This document shows, piece by piece, positions 1 to 8,037 of a DNA stretch of 64,000 bases. Position 1 is the stretch's first letter, and every line of letters starts with the position of its first letter. Source of the stretch: Devosia sp. (GTDB taxonomy: Bacteria; Pseudomonadota; Alphaproteobacteria; Rhizobiales; Devosiaceae); the NCBI GenBank assembly GCA_017794705.1, contig CP051235.1:1985010-2049009 (forward strand). The letters are read 5' to 3'. The position numbers were made by a program, and so were the translations under genes. The notes under the pieces are model-generated. The model did no database searches. It was not told the origin of the DNA and saw only the letters and a program-made list of their open reading frames with translations.

Positions 1-421
1 GTAGCGGCCAGGTGGCGGGTGGCGCGATGAAGGCTAAGAGACCGGCCCATACGAGGAGCGCTCCGGCATAAGAGAGGAGCCGCAAGACGAAAGCGGAGGG
101 AACCCGCTTTTTGGTCAGGCCCCACGCCCAGACGGCCGGCGGAACGATTGCGACGAGCGAGGCCAGCCCAAGGAACTGCATGGCCAGATCGGCAAGGGTG
201 GCGCCGGGCAGGCCAAGCCAGTTTTGCGGGCTCTTGTCGTTGGCGAAGCTGAGGCTGGGATCACCCACCGTCCAGGAGATCAGGGCCGCCAGAACAAGGG
301 CGACGCCGAGGCAGGCCATAAGCCCGATGAGGCGCAGAGGAATACGTACCGCCACGAAGGCGGAGGCAGTTTCATCGTCGCTGATTTTGGGTTCGTAAAG
401 GGTCGGGGTGCGCGCGGCCAT
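1..421 (-). CDS. ftsK: DNA translocase FtsK, N-terminal part (cut by window edge)
   Basis: The reading frame is open from an ATG at 421 down to base 1 with no stop, giving about 140 residues. After a short polar start (MAARTPTLYEPKISDD) there are hydrophobic segments at roughly residues 28-50, 80-100 and 115-135. They are separated by a loop containing SWTVGDPSLSF, which is typical of the four-helix membrane domain of FtsK/SpoIIIE. FtsK anchors at the division septum and pumps chromosome dimers apart with its C-terminal motor. The motor lies outside the window. An ftsK gene downstream of an amtB gene on the same strand is, as I recall, a familiar arrangement in Hyphomicrobiales. The terminator-like hairpin at 496-520 separates it from amtB. 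The membrane domain is recognised from its sequence; the identity of the rest is inferred. Confidence 0.85.
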   Translation of the reverse strand, partial: MAARTPTLYEPKISDDETASAFVAVRIPLRLIGLMACLGVALVLAALISWTVGDPSLSFANDKSPQNWLGLPGATLADLAMQFLGLASLVAIVPPAVWAWGLTKKRVPSAFVLRLLSYAGALLVWAGLLAFIAPPATWPL

Positions 422-495
422 ACGTCAAACGCTCGATACTCGGTCACATGAACCGGCATGCTAGCGTTTTGTGGTTAATCGCAGACTAACCAAAA

Positions 496-520
496 GGCCC
501 GCACCGGGATGGCGCGGGCC
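496..520 (-). terminator. Factor-independent terminator after amtB (first copy)
   Basis: The 7-bp inverted repeat GGCCCGC/GCGGGCC has an 11-nt loop. On the minus strand it is followed by TTTTG. It lies 31 nt beyond the stop of the upstream amtB and before the ftsK start. Confidence 0.7.
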
Positions 521-550
521 TTCGTTGTTTTGCCGGTGCAACGTTCGGCG

Positions 551-1852
551 TCAGGCGACGCTTTCGCCGTGCTGGGTGATGTCGAGACCCTCTTCTTCTT
601 CCGAATCAGTGGGCCGCAAGCCGATGGTCAGCTTGATGACATAAAGGATGACTGCCGAGGCGATGGCAGTCCAGACGATGGTGACGATGACACCATAGGC
701 CTGGGTGATGATGTTGGCGCCCTCACCCGCTCCATTGATGGCCACATCCGCGAATACACCGGTCAGCAAAGCACCGATGATGCCACCGACACCATGCACG
801 CCGAAGGCGTCGAGACTGTCGTCATAGCCAAGGGCCTGCTTCAGTTTGGCGGCGGCGAAATAACAGCCGACACCGGAGATAATGCCGATGACAAGGGCAC
901 CTGACGGATTGACGAAGCCGGAGGCCGGGGTGACCGCCACAAGACCTGCGACCGCACCGGAGATGATGCCCAGAACCGACGGCTTCTTGACCACGAACCA
1001 CTCGGCGAACATCCAGGCCAGGGCCGCACCGGCGGTGGCGACCTGTGTGTTCATCATCGCAGCAGCGGCGAGGCCGTCAGCAGCCAACTCGGAACCGGCG
1101 TTGAAGCCGAACCAGCCGACCCAGAGCAGCGAAGCACCGATTACCGAGTAGGTCAGGTTGTGCGGCGCCATGTTCTTTTCGCCATAGCCCTTGCGTTTGC
1201 CGATGATCAGCGCACAGACAAGACCGGCGACACCGGCGTTGATGTGCACAACGGTGCCCCCGGCGAAGTCGAGAACGCCCGCATCGGACAGGAAGCCGCC
1301 GCCCCAGACCCAGTGGGCCACGGGCGCATAGACGACGATCGACCAGACAACCATGAAGATGAGCATGGCCGAGAATTTCATGCGCTCGGCAAAGGCGCCG
1401 GCAATCAGCGCCGGGGTGATGATGGCAAAGGTCATTTGAAACATGGAAAAGACATAGGTCGGGATGGTGCCAGAGACCGAATCGACGCCGACGTCATTGT
1501 GCATGATGCTGCCGAGCCCGCCGACGAAGGCGTTGAGCGTACCGCCGTCCGAAAAGGCCAGCGAATAGCCGATCACAAACCAGACGATGGTCATGGCGCA
1601 GGTGATGGCAAAGCTTTGCATGATCGTGGCCAGCACGTTTTTCTTGCGCACCATGCCGCCATAAAAAAGGGCAAGCCCCGGAATGGTCATGAGCAACACC
1701 AGCGCTGTGGCCACCAGCATCCAGGCCGTGTCACCGGCATTGATGGCGGGCGCCACCTCCTCGGCTGCGTCCTGGGCAAAGGCCGGCAGGGCCGCCCCCA
1801 GAGTGAAGAGCGCCGGCAGGGCCAGACGCGCCACAAGAGAATTGATTTTCAT
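551..1852 (-). CDS. amtB: Ammonium transporter AmtB (first copy)
   Basis: A 433-residue inner-membrane ammonium channel of the Amt/MEP/Rh family. A cleavable signal peptide (residues 1-26, ending LPAFAQ) precedes about 11 membrane helices. The two pore histidines are visible in FAGGTVVHINAG and FGVHGVGGIIG. The longer frame up to 1903 contains 17 extra residues; the ATG at 1852 is preferred because GGAG lies 7 nt upstream and the signal peptide begins there. The stop codon of glnK lies 25 nt upstream, so the two are co-transcribed. This is the usual pairing, in which GlnK plugs the channel when nitrogen is plentiful. The copy is clearly diverged from the second amtB at 2644-4008. Confidence 0.95.
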   Translation of the reverse strand: MKINSLVARLALPALFTLGAALPAFAQDAAEEVAPAINAGDTAWMLVATALVLLMTIPGLALFYGGMVRKKNVLATIMQSFAITCAMTIVWFVIGYSLAFSDGGTLNAFVGGLGSIMHNDVGVDSVSGTIPTYVFSMFQMTFAIITPALIAGAFAERMKFSAMLIFMVVWSIVVYAPVAHWVWGGGFLSDAGVLDFAGGTVVHINAGVAGLVCALIIGKRKGYGEKNMAPHNLTYSVIGASLLWVGWFGFNAGSELAADGLAAAAMMNTQVATAGAALAWMFAEWFVVKKPSVLGIISGAVAGLVAVTPASGFVNPSGALVIGIISGVGCYFAAAKLKQALGYDDSLDAFGVHGVGGIIGALLTGVFADVAINGAGEGANIITQAYGVIVTIVWTAIASAVILYVIKLTIGLRPTDSEEEEGLDITQHGESVA

Positions 1853-1877
1853 TGTTGTCTCCAAAGGTACGGGCGCG

Positions 1878-2216
1878 TCAAAGCGCTGAGGCACCGGTTT
1901 CACCGGTGCGGATACGGGTGACCTGCTCGAGGTCGAGCGCGAAGATCTTGCCGTCGCCGATCTTGCCGGTGTTGGCTGCGTCCTTGACGGCCTGGGTCAC
2001 CTTGTCGACCTGGCTGTCATCGACAGCGATCTCGAGTTTGAGCTTGGGCAGGAAGTGGATTTCGTACTCCGCCCCGCGGTAGATTTCGGAATGGCCCTTT
2101 TGCCGGCCATAGCCCTTGACCTCGGACACGGTCATCCCGTGCACGTCCAGATCGTTCAGCGCCTGCCGTACATTTTCGATGCGTGACGGTTTGATGATGG
2201 CAACCAAGAGTTTCAT
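1878..2216 (-). CDS. glnK: Nitrogen regulatory protein PII, GlnK (first copy)
   Basis: A 112-residue PII signal protein that integrates ATP/ADP, 2-oxoglutarate and uridylylation state and regulates AmtB. The T-loop GRQKGHSEIYRGAEY carries Tyr51, the uridylylation site. The C-terminal signature TGKIGDGKIF and the RIRTGE motif are intact. The frame continues upstream to 2303, but the ATG at 2216 has a strong GGAGGGG Shine-Dalgarno and matches the family N-terminus (MKLLVAIIKP). It lies 61 nt downstream of a sigma-54-type promoter at 2288-2302, so expression under nitrogen limitation via NtrC/RpoN is expected. It is about 80% identical by eye to the second copy. Confidence 0.96.
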   Translation of the reverse strand: MKLLVAIIKPSRIENVRQALNDLDVHGMTVSEVKGYGRQKGHSEIYRGAEYEIHFLPKLKLEIAVDDSQVDKVTQAVKDAANTGKIGDGKIFALDLEQVTRIRTGETGASAL

Positions 2217-2287
2217 TGTACCCCTCCATGGTTCAGTCCGCCGGTGCGCCCCAACGCGCAAGGAAATGGCGGCTGACCCTTTCGGAC

Positions 2288-2302
2288 TCAAGTCCTGTGC
2301 CA
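2288..2302 (-). promoter_or_regulatory. Sigma-54-type promoter for glnK-amtB (first copy)
   Basis: On the minus strand the sequence reads TGGCAC-N5-TTGA. The consensus is TGGCAC-N5-TTGC, so the -24 box is perfect and the -12 box has A in place of C. The same variant stands upstream of the second glnK at 4428-4442, which argues against chance. Expected transcription start is about 12 nt downstream, giving a leader of roughly 60 nt. Confidence 0.75.
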
Positions 2303-2418
2303 ATTGGCAAAACCGGCAGGCAAGTCCATGATTCCGTTAAGATATGGCGCGTGGTTCGGTGAGGCTTTGGTGACAGCGCGTCGGCCGATTGCCCAAAACG
2401 GCAGCAAAATTTGTAGAA

Positions 2419-2437
2419 TTGCACACGAAATGCGCAA
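2419..2437. promoter_or_regulatory. Candidate NtrC-type enhancer upstream of first glnK
   Basis: The dyad TTGCAC-N7-GCGCAA lies about 117 bp upstream of the sigma-54 element, at a distance and with a layout typical of NtrC enhancers. A single half-site TTGCAC is present upstream of the second copy at 4529-4534. The assignment rests on pattern and position only. Confidence 0.4.
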
Positions 2438-2485
2438 AAGCGCCGGAACGGCGTTAACCTTTCCGGGCGGGCAATTGAACGGGGT

Positions 2486-2552
2486 GTGCAGCCTGCGAGG
2501 TTTGCGAGTGGGAAGCCTCAAGGGTGGGCCAAGAGGAGTTCGCAGGCTGCAC
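2486..2552. repeat. 13-bp perfect inverted repeat in glnK1/amtB2 gap
   Basis: GTGCAGCCTGCGA (2486-2498) is exactly repeated in inverse orientation at 2540-2552, with a 41-nt spacer. It lies in the 427-bp gap (2217-2643) between the second amtB and the first glnK, which contains no convincing gene. A transcript of either strand could fold into a long hairpin. Function is unknown. Confidence 0.6.
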
Positions 2553-2596
2553 GCCGCGTGCAATTTCGGATCGGCGCGATCCATTTGCGGCAGTGC

Positions 2597-2626
2597 TGCC
2601 TCCGGGCGCCGAAGCGTCCGGAGGCA
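2597..2626 (-). terminator. Hairpin after second amtB
   Basis: TGCCTCCGG (2597-2605) pairs with CCGGAGGCA (2618-2626), a 9-bp stem that may extend inward. It starts 18 nt beyond the amtB stop. No T-run follows on the minus strand, so it is a weak or Rho-assisted terminator, or a 3'-end stabiliser. Confidence 0.5.
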
Positions 2627-2643
2627 AGTTCAAGGGAGGAGTG

Positions 2644-4008
2644 TCAAAACTCGGGGTAGGCTTCGACGCCAACTTCAGCCTTGTCGAGACCCATGGCTTC
2701 TTCCTCTTCGCTGACGCGAATGCCCATGGTGACCTTGAGGATGAACCAGATCACGAAGCTGACCACGAAGACGAAGATGCCGACGATAATGATGGGCATC
2801 AACTGACCGATGAAGGTCGCGTCGGGGTTGGTCAAAAGCACGGCCAGGGTACCCCAGACACCTGCGAACAGGTGGACCGGGATGGCGCCGACCACGTCGT
2901 CGATCTTCAGGCGGTCGAGCAGAGGCACTGCAAAGACCACGATCACACCACCAACGGCACCGATCAGGGTGGCCATGCCCAGACCCGGTGTCAGGGGTTC
3001 GGCAGTGATCGAGACCAGACCGGCCAGGGCGCCGTTCAGCACCATGGTCAGATCGACCTTCTTGTAGATCAGCTGGGTGAGCAGCATGGCGGCGACCGCA
3101 CCACCGGCAGCGGCCGTATTGGTGTTGGCGAAGATGCGGGAGACGTCTGCCACGTCACCGACCGAGCCCAGGGCCAGCTGGGAGCCACCGTTGAAGCCAA
3201 ACCAGCCAAGCCACAGGATGAACGTGCCGAGCGTGGCGAGCGGCATGGATGAACCGGGCATCGGGTTCACGGCCCCGTTTTCATACTTGCCCATGCGCGA
3301 ACCGAGCAGAATGGCACCGGCGAGAGCCGCCCAGCCGCCCACGGAGTGCACGACGGTCGAGCCGGCGAAGTCGAGGAAGCCGAACTGGGAATCAAGGAAT
3401 CCGCCGCCCCACTTCCAGGAGGCCTGAACCGGGTAGATGATGGCGGTCAGGATCAGGATGAAGATCATGAACGGCCACAGCTTGATGCGCTCGGCCAGGG
3501 CGCCCGAAACGATCGAGGCGGTGGTGGCACAGAACATCAGCTGGAAGAAGAAGTCAGACCCGGTGGTGGCATAGCTGAGGTCATCAGCTTCACCGGCACC
3601 GATGCCAACGGCTTCCAGAATGGCAATGCCGAAGGCGCCGAGGTAGCCGCCGGTGTCATCCGTGCCGATGGACCAGTTACCGAGCGGATACATCAGGTTG
3701 TAGCCGATCAGGTAGTAGGCAATGCCGGCCACCGAAAACAGGCCGATGTTCTTGAGCAGCTGCATGGAAACGTTCTTGCGGCGCACGAGGCCGGCTTCCA
3801 GCATGGAAAAGCCTGCCGCCATCCACATGACGAGGAAGCCGCACACGAGGAACAGGAAGGAGTTGAGAATGAATACCGTTTGCTCGGGCACTTCCCCGCT
3901 TACGGCTTCCACAACGGGTTCAGCATCCTGGCCGAAGGCCGGGAGCGCCAGTGCGGCGGTCGCCACAAGGGCCGCGCCGGCCAGTTGAGGCAGTTTGAGA
4001 TTTTTCAT
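2644..4008 (-). CDS. amtB: Ammonium transporter AmtB (second copy)
   Basis: A 454-residue Amt-family ammonium channel with a signal peptide ending near ALPAFGQ and about 11 membrane helices. The pore histidines are in STVVHSVGGW and IPVHLFAGVWGT. The cytoplasmic tail ends EEEEAMGLDKAEVGVEAYPEF. Its sequence differs strongly from the first copy (different extracellular loops, GVWGT rather than GGIIG after the second histidine), so it represents a distinct Amt subtype and not a recent duplicate. GGAG stands 9 nt before the ATG. The partner glnK ends 31 nt upstream, forming a second glnK-amtB operon. Confidence 0.95.
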   Translation of the reverse strand: MKNLKLPQLAGAALVATAALALPAFGQDAEPVVEAVSGEVPEQTVFILNSFLFLVCGFLVMWMAAGFSMLEAGLVRRKNVSMQLLKNIGLFSVAGIAYYLIGYNLMYPLGNWSIGTDDTGGYLGAFGIAILEAVGIGAGEADDLSYATTGSDFFFQLMFCATTASIVSGALAERIKLWPFMIFILILTAIIYPVQASWKWGGGFLDSQFGFLDFAGSTVVHSVGGWAALAGAILLGSRMGKYENGAVNPMPGSSMPLATLGTFILWLGWFGFNGGSQLALGSVGDVADVSRIFANTNTAAAGGAVAAMLLTQLIYKKVDLTMVLNGALAGLVSITAEPLTPGLGMATLIGAVGGVIVVFAVPLLDRLKIDDVVGAIPVHLFAGVWGTLAVLLTNPDATFIGQLMPIIIVGIFVFVVSFVIWFILKVTMGIRVSEEEEAMGLDKAEVGVEAYPEF

Positions 4009-4039
4009 GTTGTTTCTCCAGAAGATTGCGGCGCGCGAC

Positions 4040-4378
4040 CTAAAGCGCGGCAGCGCCGGTTTCGCCGGTGCGGATACGGGTGACCTGATCGAGATCGAGG
4101 ACGAAAATCTTGCCGTCGCCGATGCGCCCGGTCTGGGCGGAATCCTTGACTGCGTTGGTCACCGCTTCGACCTGATTGGTGTCGACGGCGATTTCGACCT
4201 TGAGCTTGGGCAGGAAGTGAACCGCATATTCAGTGCCGCGATAGATTTCGGAATGACCCTTTTGACGGCCATATCCCTTGACTTCGGTCACGGTCATGCC
4301 GTGCACGTCGAGCGCATTGAGCGCTTGACGGACATCTTCGATCCGCGACGGTTTGATGATTGCAACCACCAGTTTCAT
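4040..4378 (-). CDS. glnK: Nitrogen regulatory protein PII, GlnK (second copy)
   Basis: A 112-residue PII protein with the T-loop GHSEIYRGTEY (Tyr51 uridylylation site), the TGRIGDGKIF signature and RIRTGE. It is the first gene of the second glnK-amtB operon. A sigma-54-type element stands 50 nt upstream of its ATG (4428-4442). It is about 80% identical by eye to the first GlnK, with differences scattered across the helices. The two PII copies are therefore much more alike than their paired channels, and each could act on both. Confidence 0.96.
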   Translation of the reverse strand: MKLVVAIIKPSRIEDVRQALNALDVHGMTVTEVKGYGRQKGHSEIYRGTEYAVHFLPKLKVEIAVDTNQVEAVTNAVKDSAQTGRIGDGKIFVLDLDQVTRIRTGETGAAAL

Positions 4379-4427
4379 TGGTGCTCCTTTCTTGATCCCC
4401 TAAGCGCGTTAGGTTGCCCAGACAGAC

Positions 4428-4442
4428 TCAAATGCTGTGCCA
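4428..4442 (-). promoter_or_regulatory. Sigma-54-type promoter for glnK-amtB (second copy)
   Basis: On the minus strand the sequence reads TGGCAC-N5-TTGA, identical in its fixed positions to the element before the first glnK. The flanking bases are also similar (TTGAG in both). Position relative to the glnK start fits a leader of about 40 nt. Confidence 0.75.
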
Positions 4443-4651
4443 AACTGCGCCGGCAGGTCTCAAACTTATGAATCTGTTAAGCTTTTCGGTGAGACTGCGC
4501 CGGACATGGCGAACGCGGTTGGTCATAATTGCACAAATAGTAATCAGACTCGTCGGGTTTGATTACAATATAGGCAACTTCGCGATACTTGCACCGAGTG
4601 GGCGCTTGTCGCTATCTGGGAGCCAGCGTTGCTTAAAGGATCAGAAACCCG

Positions 4652-5875
4652 ATGGCCGACCAGCGAACGACTTACGATGTGCTGATTGTCGGCGGCGGGC
4701 CGGTGGGGCTCAGCATGGCGCTGGCGCTGGCGCGCTTCATGCCGGACCTGTCGCTGGCCATTTGTGATCGCCGTCCCTTCACCGTGCCGAACGACGCCCG
4801 TGCCTTTGCGCTCGGGGCGGGTGTGACGCGGGTTCTGGAAACGCTTGGTGCCTGGGACGCGGTTCAAAGCGAAGCGGCGCCGATCAGCCGCATGGAAATC
4901 ACCGATTCCGGCAAGGGCGACATTTCCCGGCCGCTGTTCCTGTCGTTCGAGGGAGATGTTGTCCCCGGGCGGCCCTATGCCCACATGGTGCCAAACCGGG
5001 TGCTGACAGCGTCACTGCTTGCTGCGCTCGAGGGTAAAATAGAGTTTGTCTCCCCGGTGACCACGACCTCGCTGGATGTCGACGGGTCCACCGCAAAAGT
5101 CAGTTTTGACGACGGAACGTGGATTGAAGCGGCCCTGGTGATTGCCGCCGATGGAGGTCAATCCGCATTGCGCGGCCTGGCCAGCATCGACACCATCTTT
5201 CATGATTATGGTCAGGCGGGACTGGTGACGACCATCAGTCACGAACTGGCACACAATCAGACAGCCTGGGAACATTTCCGACCCGCAGGTCCGTTCGCCA
5301 GCCTGCCGCTGTCGGGAAACCGGTCCTCGCTGGTGTGGACGGAGAGCCATGAGCAGGCGGCCTGGATCAAGACGCAGCCCGAAACCGTACAGGCTGGACA
5401 GATCGCTGAATCAATGGGCCACAATCTCGGCAAGGTGACGCTCGAAGAACCGATCCAGAGTTTCCCGCTCAGTCTCAGGCTGGCCCGCGACCTGGTGGCG
5501 CCGCGGCTGGCCCTGATCGGGGATGCCGCGCATGTCATTCACCCGATCGCGGGACAGGGGCTCAATCTGGGGCTGAAGGATGTCGCCACCCTGGCCGAGA
5601 CCATCATTGACGCCATCCGGCTGGGCGAAAATCACGGCAGTCTTGCGGTGCTTGAACGCTATCAGCGGCTGCGGCGGCCGGATACGGCGCTGATGGTCAT
5701 GGCAACGGATTCGCTCAATCGTCTGTTTTCCAACGACAGCGCCACGCTTCGGGCGGTGCGTGATCTTGGGCTGGGGGTTGTCGACCGGCTGCCTATCCTC
5801 AAGTCAGCGCTGATCCGGCAGGCCGCCGGAGTCGGGTTCGGCGGCAGCAAACTTTCGCGCGGCGAAGTGATCTAG
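4652..5875 (+). CDS. UbiH/UbiF-family FAD-dependent hydroxylase
   Basis: A 407-residue flavoprotein monooxygenase of the UbiH/UbiF/VisC family, which hydroxylates the ring of ubiquinone precursors. The Rossmann FAD motif [15 protein letters not shown] lies at about residues 14-28. The family motif [21 protein letters not shown] follows at about residue 50. The second FAD motif [19 protein letters not shown] is near residue 290. The ring position it hydroxylates cannot be decided from the sequence. The gene is monocistronic and faces the glnK operon across a 273-bp gap. Its stop codon overlaps that of the convergent Trm112-like gene on a shared CTAG. Confidence 0.88.
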   Translation: MADQRTTYDVLIVGGGPVGLSMALALARFMPDLSLAICDRRPFTVPNDARAFALGAGVTRVLETLGAWDAVQSEAAPISRMEITDSGKGDISRPLFLSFEGDVVPGRPYAHMVPNRVLTASLLAALEGKIEFVSPVTTTSLDVDGSTAKVSFDDGTWIEAALVIAADGGQSALRGLASIDTIFHDYGQAGLVTTISHELAHNQTAWEHFRPAGPFASLPLSGNRSSLVWTESHEQAAWIKTQPETVQAGQIAESMGHNLGKVTLEEPIQSFPLSLRLARDLVAPRLALIGDAAHVIHPIAGQGLNLGLKDVATLAETIIDAIRLGENHGSLAVLERYQRLRRPDTALMVMATDSLNRLFSNDSATLRAVRDLGLGVVDRLPILKSALIRQAAGVGFGGSKLSRGEVI

Positions 5876-6096
5876 CGCAGACGTTCGAGTTCTTCTTCGG
5901 TCAGGCTGCGCGATTCGCTAAGACACATGAGCGGGACGCCCTTGCGGATCGGGTAGGCCAGACGCGCCGCCCGCGAAATCAGTTCGTTCCTGTCGTCGCT
6001 CAGCACCAGTTCGGTCTTGGTCATCGGACAGACCAGCAGTTCCAGCACCTTGCGGTCCAGCGTTTCGCGGCTCACCGGTGCGTCAGGTGCGGTCAC
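5872..6096 (-). CDS. Trm112/UPF0434 family small zinc-ribbon-like protein
   Basis: A 74-residue protein with the family core [13 protein letters not shown]...[25 protein letters not shown]. The start is a GTG at 6096 that overlaps the stop of the LON-domain gene (GTGA), so the two are translationally coupled. In eukaryotes and archaea Trm112 activates methyltransferases; the bacterial role is not settled. Only two cysteines remain, so a complete four-cysteine zinc site is absent, as is usual in this bacterial branch. Confidence 0.85.
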   Translation of the reverse strand: MTAPDAPVSRETLDRKVLELLVCPMTKTELVLSDDRNELISRAARLAYPIRKGVPLMCLSESRSLTEEELERLR

Positions 6097-6758
6097 TGCA
6101 ATACGGTGCCCGCCGCGGCGTGGGCCATTTCCAGTTCGGCAAGCGCGATCAGGGTCTCGGCACGCTCCTGCAGGCTGCCGGCTTCCAGCAGAACCTGCTT
6201 TTCCGCCGCACCGTATGGGGCCAGCATGCAGCACATGTTTACCAGGTCGGCGGTGGCCGTCTGCTCGATCTCCTCCCAGTCAAAGTCGAGTTCGGCAAAC
6301 TCGGCATAGCTGTGCATCATGGCAATGAAGCGCGGTCGATCGACGGCGTTTTCCCCACTGGCCGGCTGGAAATCGGAAGCAAACGAAGTCGCATCGATCC
6401 GGGCCTGGCGGAAGCTTGTCTCCACTTCTTGCTCGTCCAGGAGGTTGAACCGGCATATGCCCTCAAGGCTGATGATGTAGCGGCCGTCAGACAGTTCCTC
6501 GAACTGGGTGAGATAACCGAGCGCGCCGACCTGCCGAAGCGCGATGTCGCGACCCTCCGGCGATTCTTCTCCGGCCTGTTTGGGCTGGATCAAGCCGATC
6601 AACCGGTTGCCGGCGAGGGCATGGTCAATCATGTCGATGTAACGCCTTTCGAAAATCTGCAGCGGCCGCTGCAGCCCGGGCAGCAGCAACGCCCCATTCA
6701 GGGGAAAGACGGGGATAGTCTCCGGCAGGTCCTTAATCTGTTTGGGGCGTTTGCTCAC
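6093..6758 (-). CDS. LON N-terminal (substrate-binding) domain protein
   Basis: A 221-residue protein matching the N-terminal domain of Lon protease without ATPase or protease domains. It has the characteristic [28 protein letters not shown] near residues 15-43. A GTG start at 6758 is the only reasonable one and lies 11 nt after the thioredoxin-like gene. Stand-alone LON domains are thought to bind unfolded substrates, but the function of this bacterial family is unknown. Its grouping with a CnoX-like thioredoxin and a Trm112-like protein suggests a protein quality-control unit (inference). Confidence 0.88.
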   Translation of the reverse strand: MSKRPKQIKDLPETIPVFPLNGALLLPGLQRPLQIFERRYIDMIDHALAGNRLIGLIQPKQAGEESPEGRDIALRQVGALGYLTQFEELSDGRYIISLEGICRFNLLDEQEVETSFRQARIDATSFASDFQPASGENAVDRPRFIAMMHSYAEFAELDFDWEEIEQTATADLVNMCCMLAPYGAAEKQVLLEAGSLQERAETLIALAELEMAHAAAGTVLQ

Positions 6759-6769
6759 GAGTGGCGTAC

Positions 6770-7714
6770 TCAGGAAAACAGGACAGCCGACAACATGCGG
6801 CGGCCCTTGGCCGTTGCCGGGTCAGCAGGCCCCCAGGCCGAGAACAGTTCCAGCAGCTGCTCGCGGGCCGCGCCATTGTTCCAGTCGCGGTCCCTTTTGA
6901 TGCTGGCGACAAGTGTTTCGGCGGCCGCCAGACGCTCTCCCTTGAAGTTCAGCAGCACGGCCAGATCAAGCCGCGCCTGATGGTCGGACGGGTCCTCTTC
7001 GATCCGCTTTTGCAGGTCGGCGGCATCGCCGAGCGTGGCAGCCTGTTCCGCCAATTCAATCGATTTGATCAGGGCGACGATGCTTTCGTCGGCCCGGGTC
7101 TCATCGTCCAGGGACTCCACCAATTCGCGCGCAGCTTCGATCTCGCCGGACTGCACGTAGACGGTGCCCAGACCAGCAAGCGCCTTCAAATTGTCGGGCA
7201 ACTGCTCAAGAATCATCTGATAGATCTGTGCTGCCTGGCCCGCCTCCCCGGCTTCCAGCGCGCGAGTGGCGGTATCAAGCGCGGCTTGTACCTGCTTGTC
7301 GAACTCGCTTTCGCCGCCACCGTTGGCCGGTGCATTGGCAGTCAACTTGGCAATGAACTTGTCGATTTCGCTGGCGGGAATGGCACCCATGAACCCGTCA
7401 ACTGGCTGGCCCCCGGAGAAACCGAACACGGCCGGAATCGAACGCACGCCCATCTGGCCCGCAAGTTCCTGGTTTTCGTCGACATTGATCTTGACCAGTT
7501 TGACCTTGCCGTTGGCCTTGGTCACGGCCTGTTCAAGGGCCGGCCCAAGTTGTTTGCAGGGACCGCACCAGGGGGCCCAGAAGTCGACCAGAACCGGGAC
7601 CTGCCGGGAGGCATCAAGCACGTCGGCCTGAAAAGTTGCGGTAGAGGCATCCTTGATCAAGGCGCCCTGCGGCACCGTATTCGGCGCACCGTTGGCGCCC
7701 ACTATCGTATCCAT
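6770..7714 (-). CDS. cnoX: CnoX/YbbN-type thioredoxin with TPR-like tail
   Basis: A 314-residue cytosolic protein. The thioredoxin domain (about residues 20-125) contains the active site WAPWCGPCK. The C-terminal half is helical with TPR-like repeats (AAQIYQMILEQLPDNLKALAGLG and later). This is the CnoX/YbbN layout, in which the protein acts as a redox-active holdase that hands clients to GroEL. Unlike E. coli YbbN, both active-site cysteines are present, so it may be a true oxidoreductase. The frame extends to 7756, but ATG 7714 starts the conserved region and has a GGAG upstream. It is first in the operon with the LON-domain and Trm112-like genes. Confidence 0.9.
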   Translation of the reverse strand: MDTIVGANGAPNTVPQGALIKDASTATFQADVLDASRQVPVLVDFWAPWCGPCKQLGPALEQAVTKANGKVKLVKINVDENQELAGQMGVRSIPAVFGFSGGQPVDGFMGAIPASEIDKFIAKLTANAPANGGGESEFDKQVQAALDTATRALEAGEAGQAAQIYQMILEQLPDNLKALAGLGTVYVQSGEIEAARELVESLDDETRADESIVALIKSIELAEQAATLGDAADLQKRIEEDPSDHQARLDLAVLLNFKGERLAAAETLVASIKRDRDWNNGAAREQLLELFSAWGPADPATAKGRRMLSAVLFS

Positions 7715-7813
7715 TTCCACACCAGCTCCGGTTGGATGCAACGCCTTGTTCGGCACATTTCCCCAAGGCTAAGCCTTTGCTCACCCTTGAGGCAACAGGT
7801 GCACGAATTATGG

Positions 7814-7842
7814 TTGCAATTGCTCTGTTCATTGGGCATATA
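7814..7842 (+). promoter_or_regulatory. Candidate promoter of tRNA-Gly
   Basis: TTGCAA and CATATA are separated by 17 nt, about 70 bp before the mature tRNA 5' end. This is the only promoter-like pair I see in the 196-bp gap. It is divergent from the thioredoxin operon. Confidence 0.4.
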
Positions 7843-7910
7843 AGCGCCCGTTGCCGGACTGCCAAGCCCGCCCCGGGCATGGAAACCTCAAAAAACCGGC
7901 GATCGCTCGA

Positions 7911-7985
7911 GCGGGCGTAGCTCAGGGGTAGAGCATAACCTTGCCAAGGTTAGGGTCGTGAGTTCGAATCTCATCGCCCGCTCCA
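7911..7985 (+). tRNA. tRNA-Gly(GCC)
   Basis: The 75-nt cloverleaf has acceptor stem GCGGGCG (7911-7917) pairing with CGCCCGC (7975-7981), discriminator T and an encoded CCA (7983-7985). The D arm contains GCTCAGGGGTAGAGC. The anticodon stem TAACC/GGTTA encloses loop TTGCCAA with anticodon GCC at 7943-7945. The T arm contains GTTCGAATC. No integrated element follows it. Confidence 0.98.
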
Positions 7986-8037
7986 ATTCTCTTCAAACAA
8001 GCAGATTTCAGTGCCCGACCCAATTCCTGGCCGTGGG

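Noticed and set aside
2288..2672. Two short minus-strand frames in the glnK1/amtB2 gap
   Set aside because: They overlap the sigma-54 element and the hairpins, are arginine/proline-rich and have no ribosome sites.
7911..8037. Integrated element at the tRNA-Gly 3' end
   Set aside because: No integrase, no repeat of the tRNA 3' end and no change in base composition follow; the next gene is a normal chromosomal operon.
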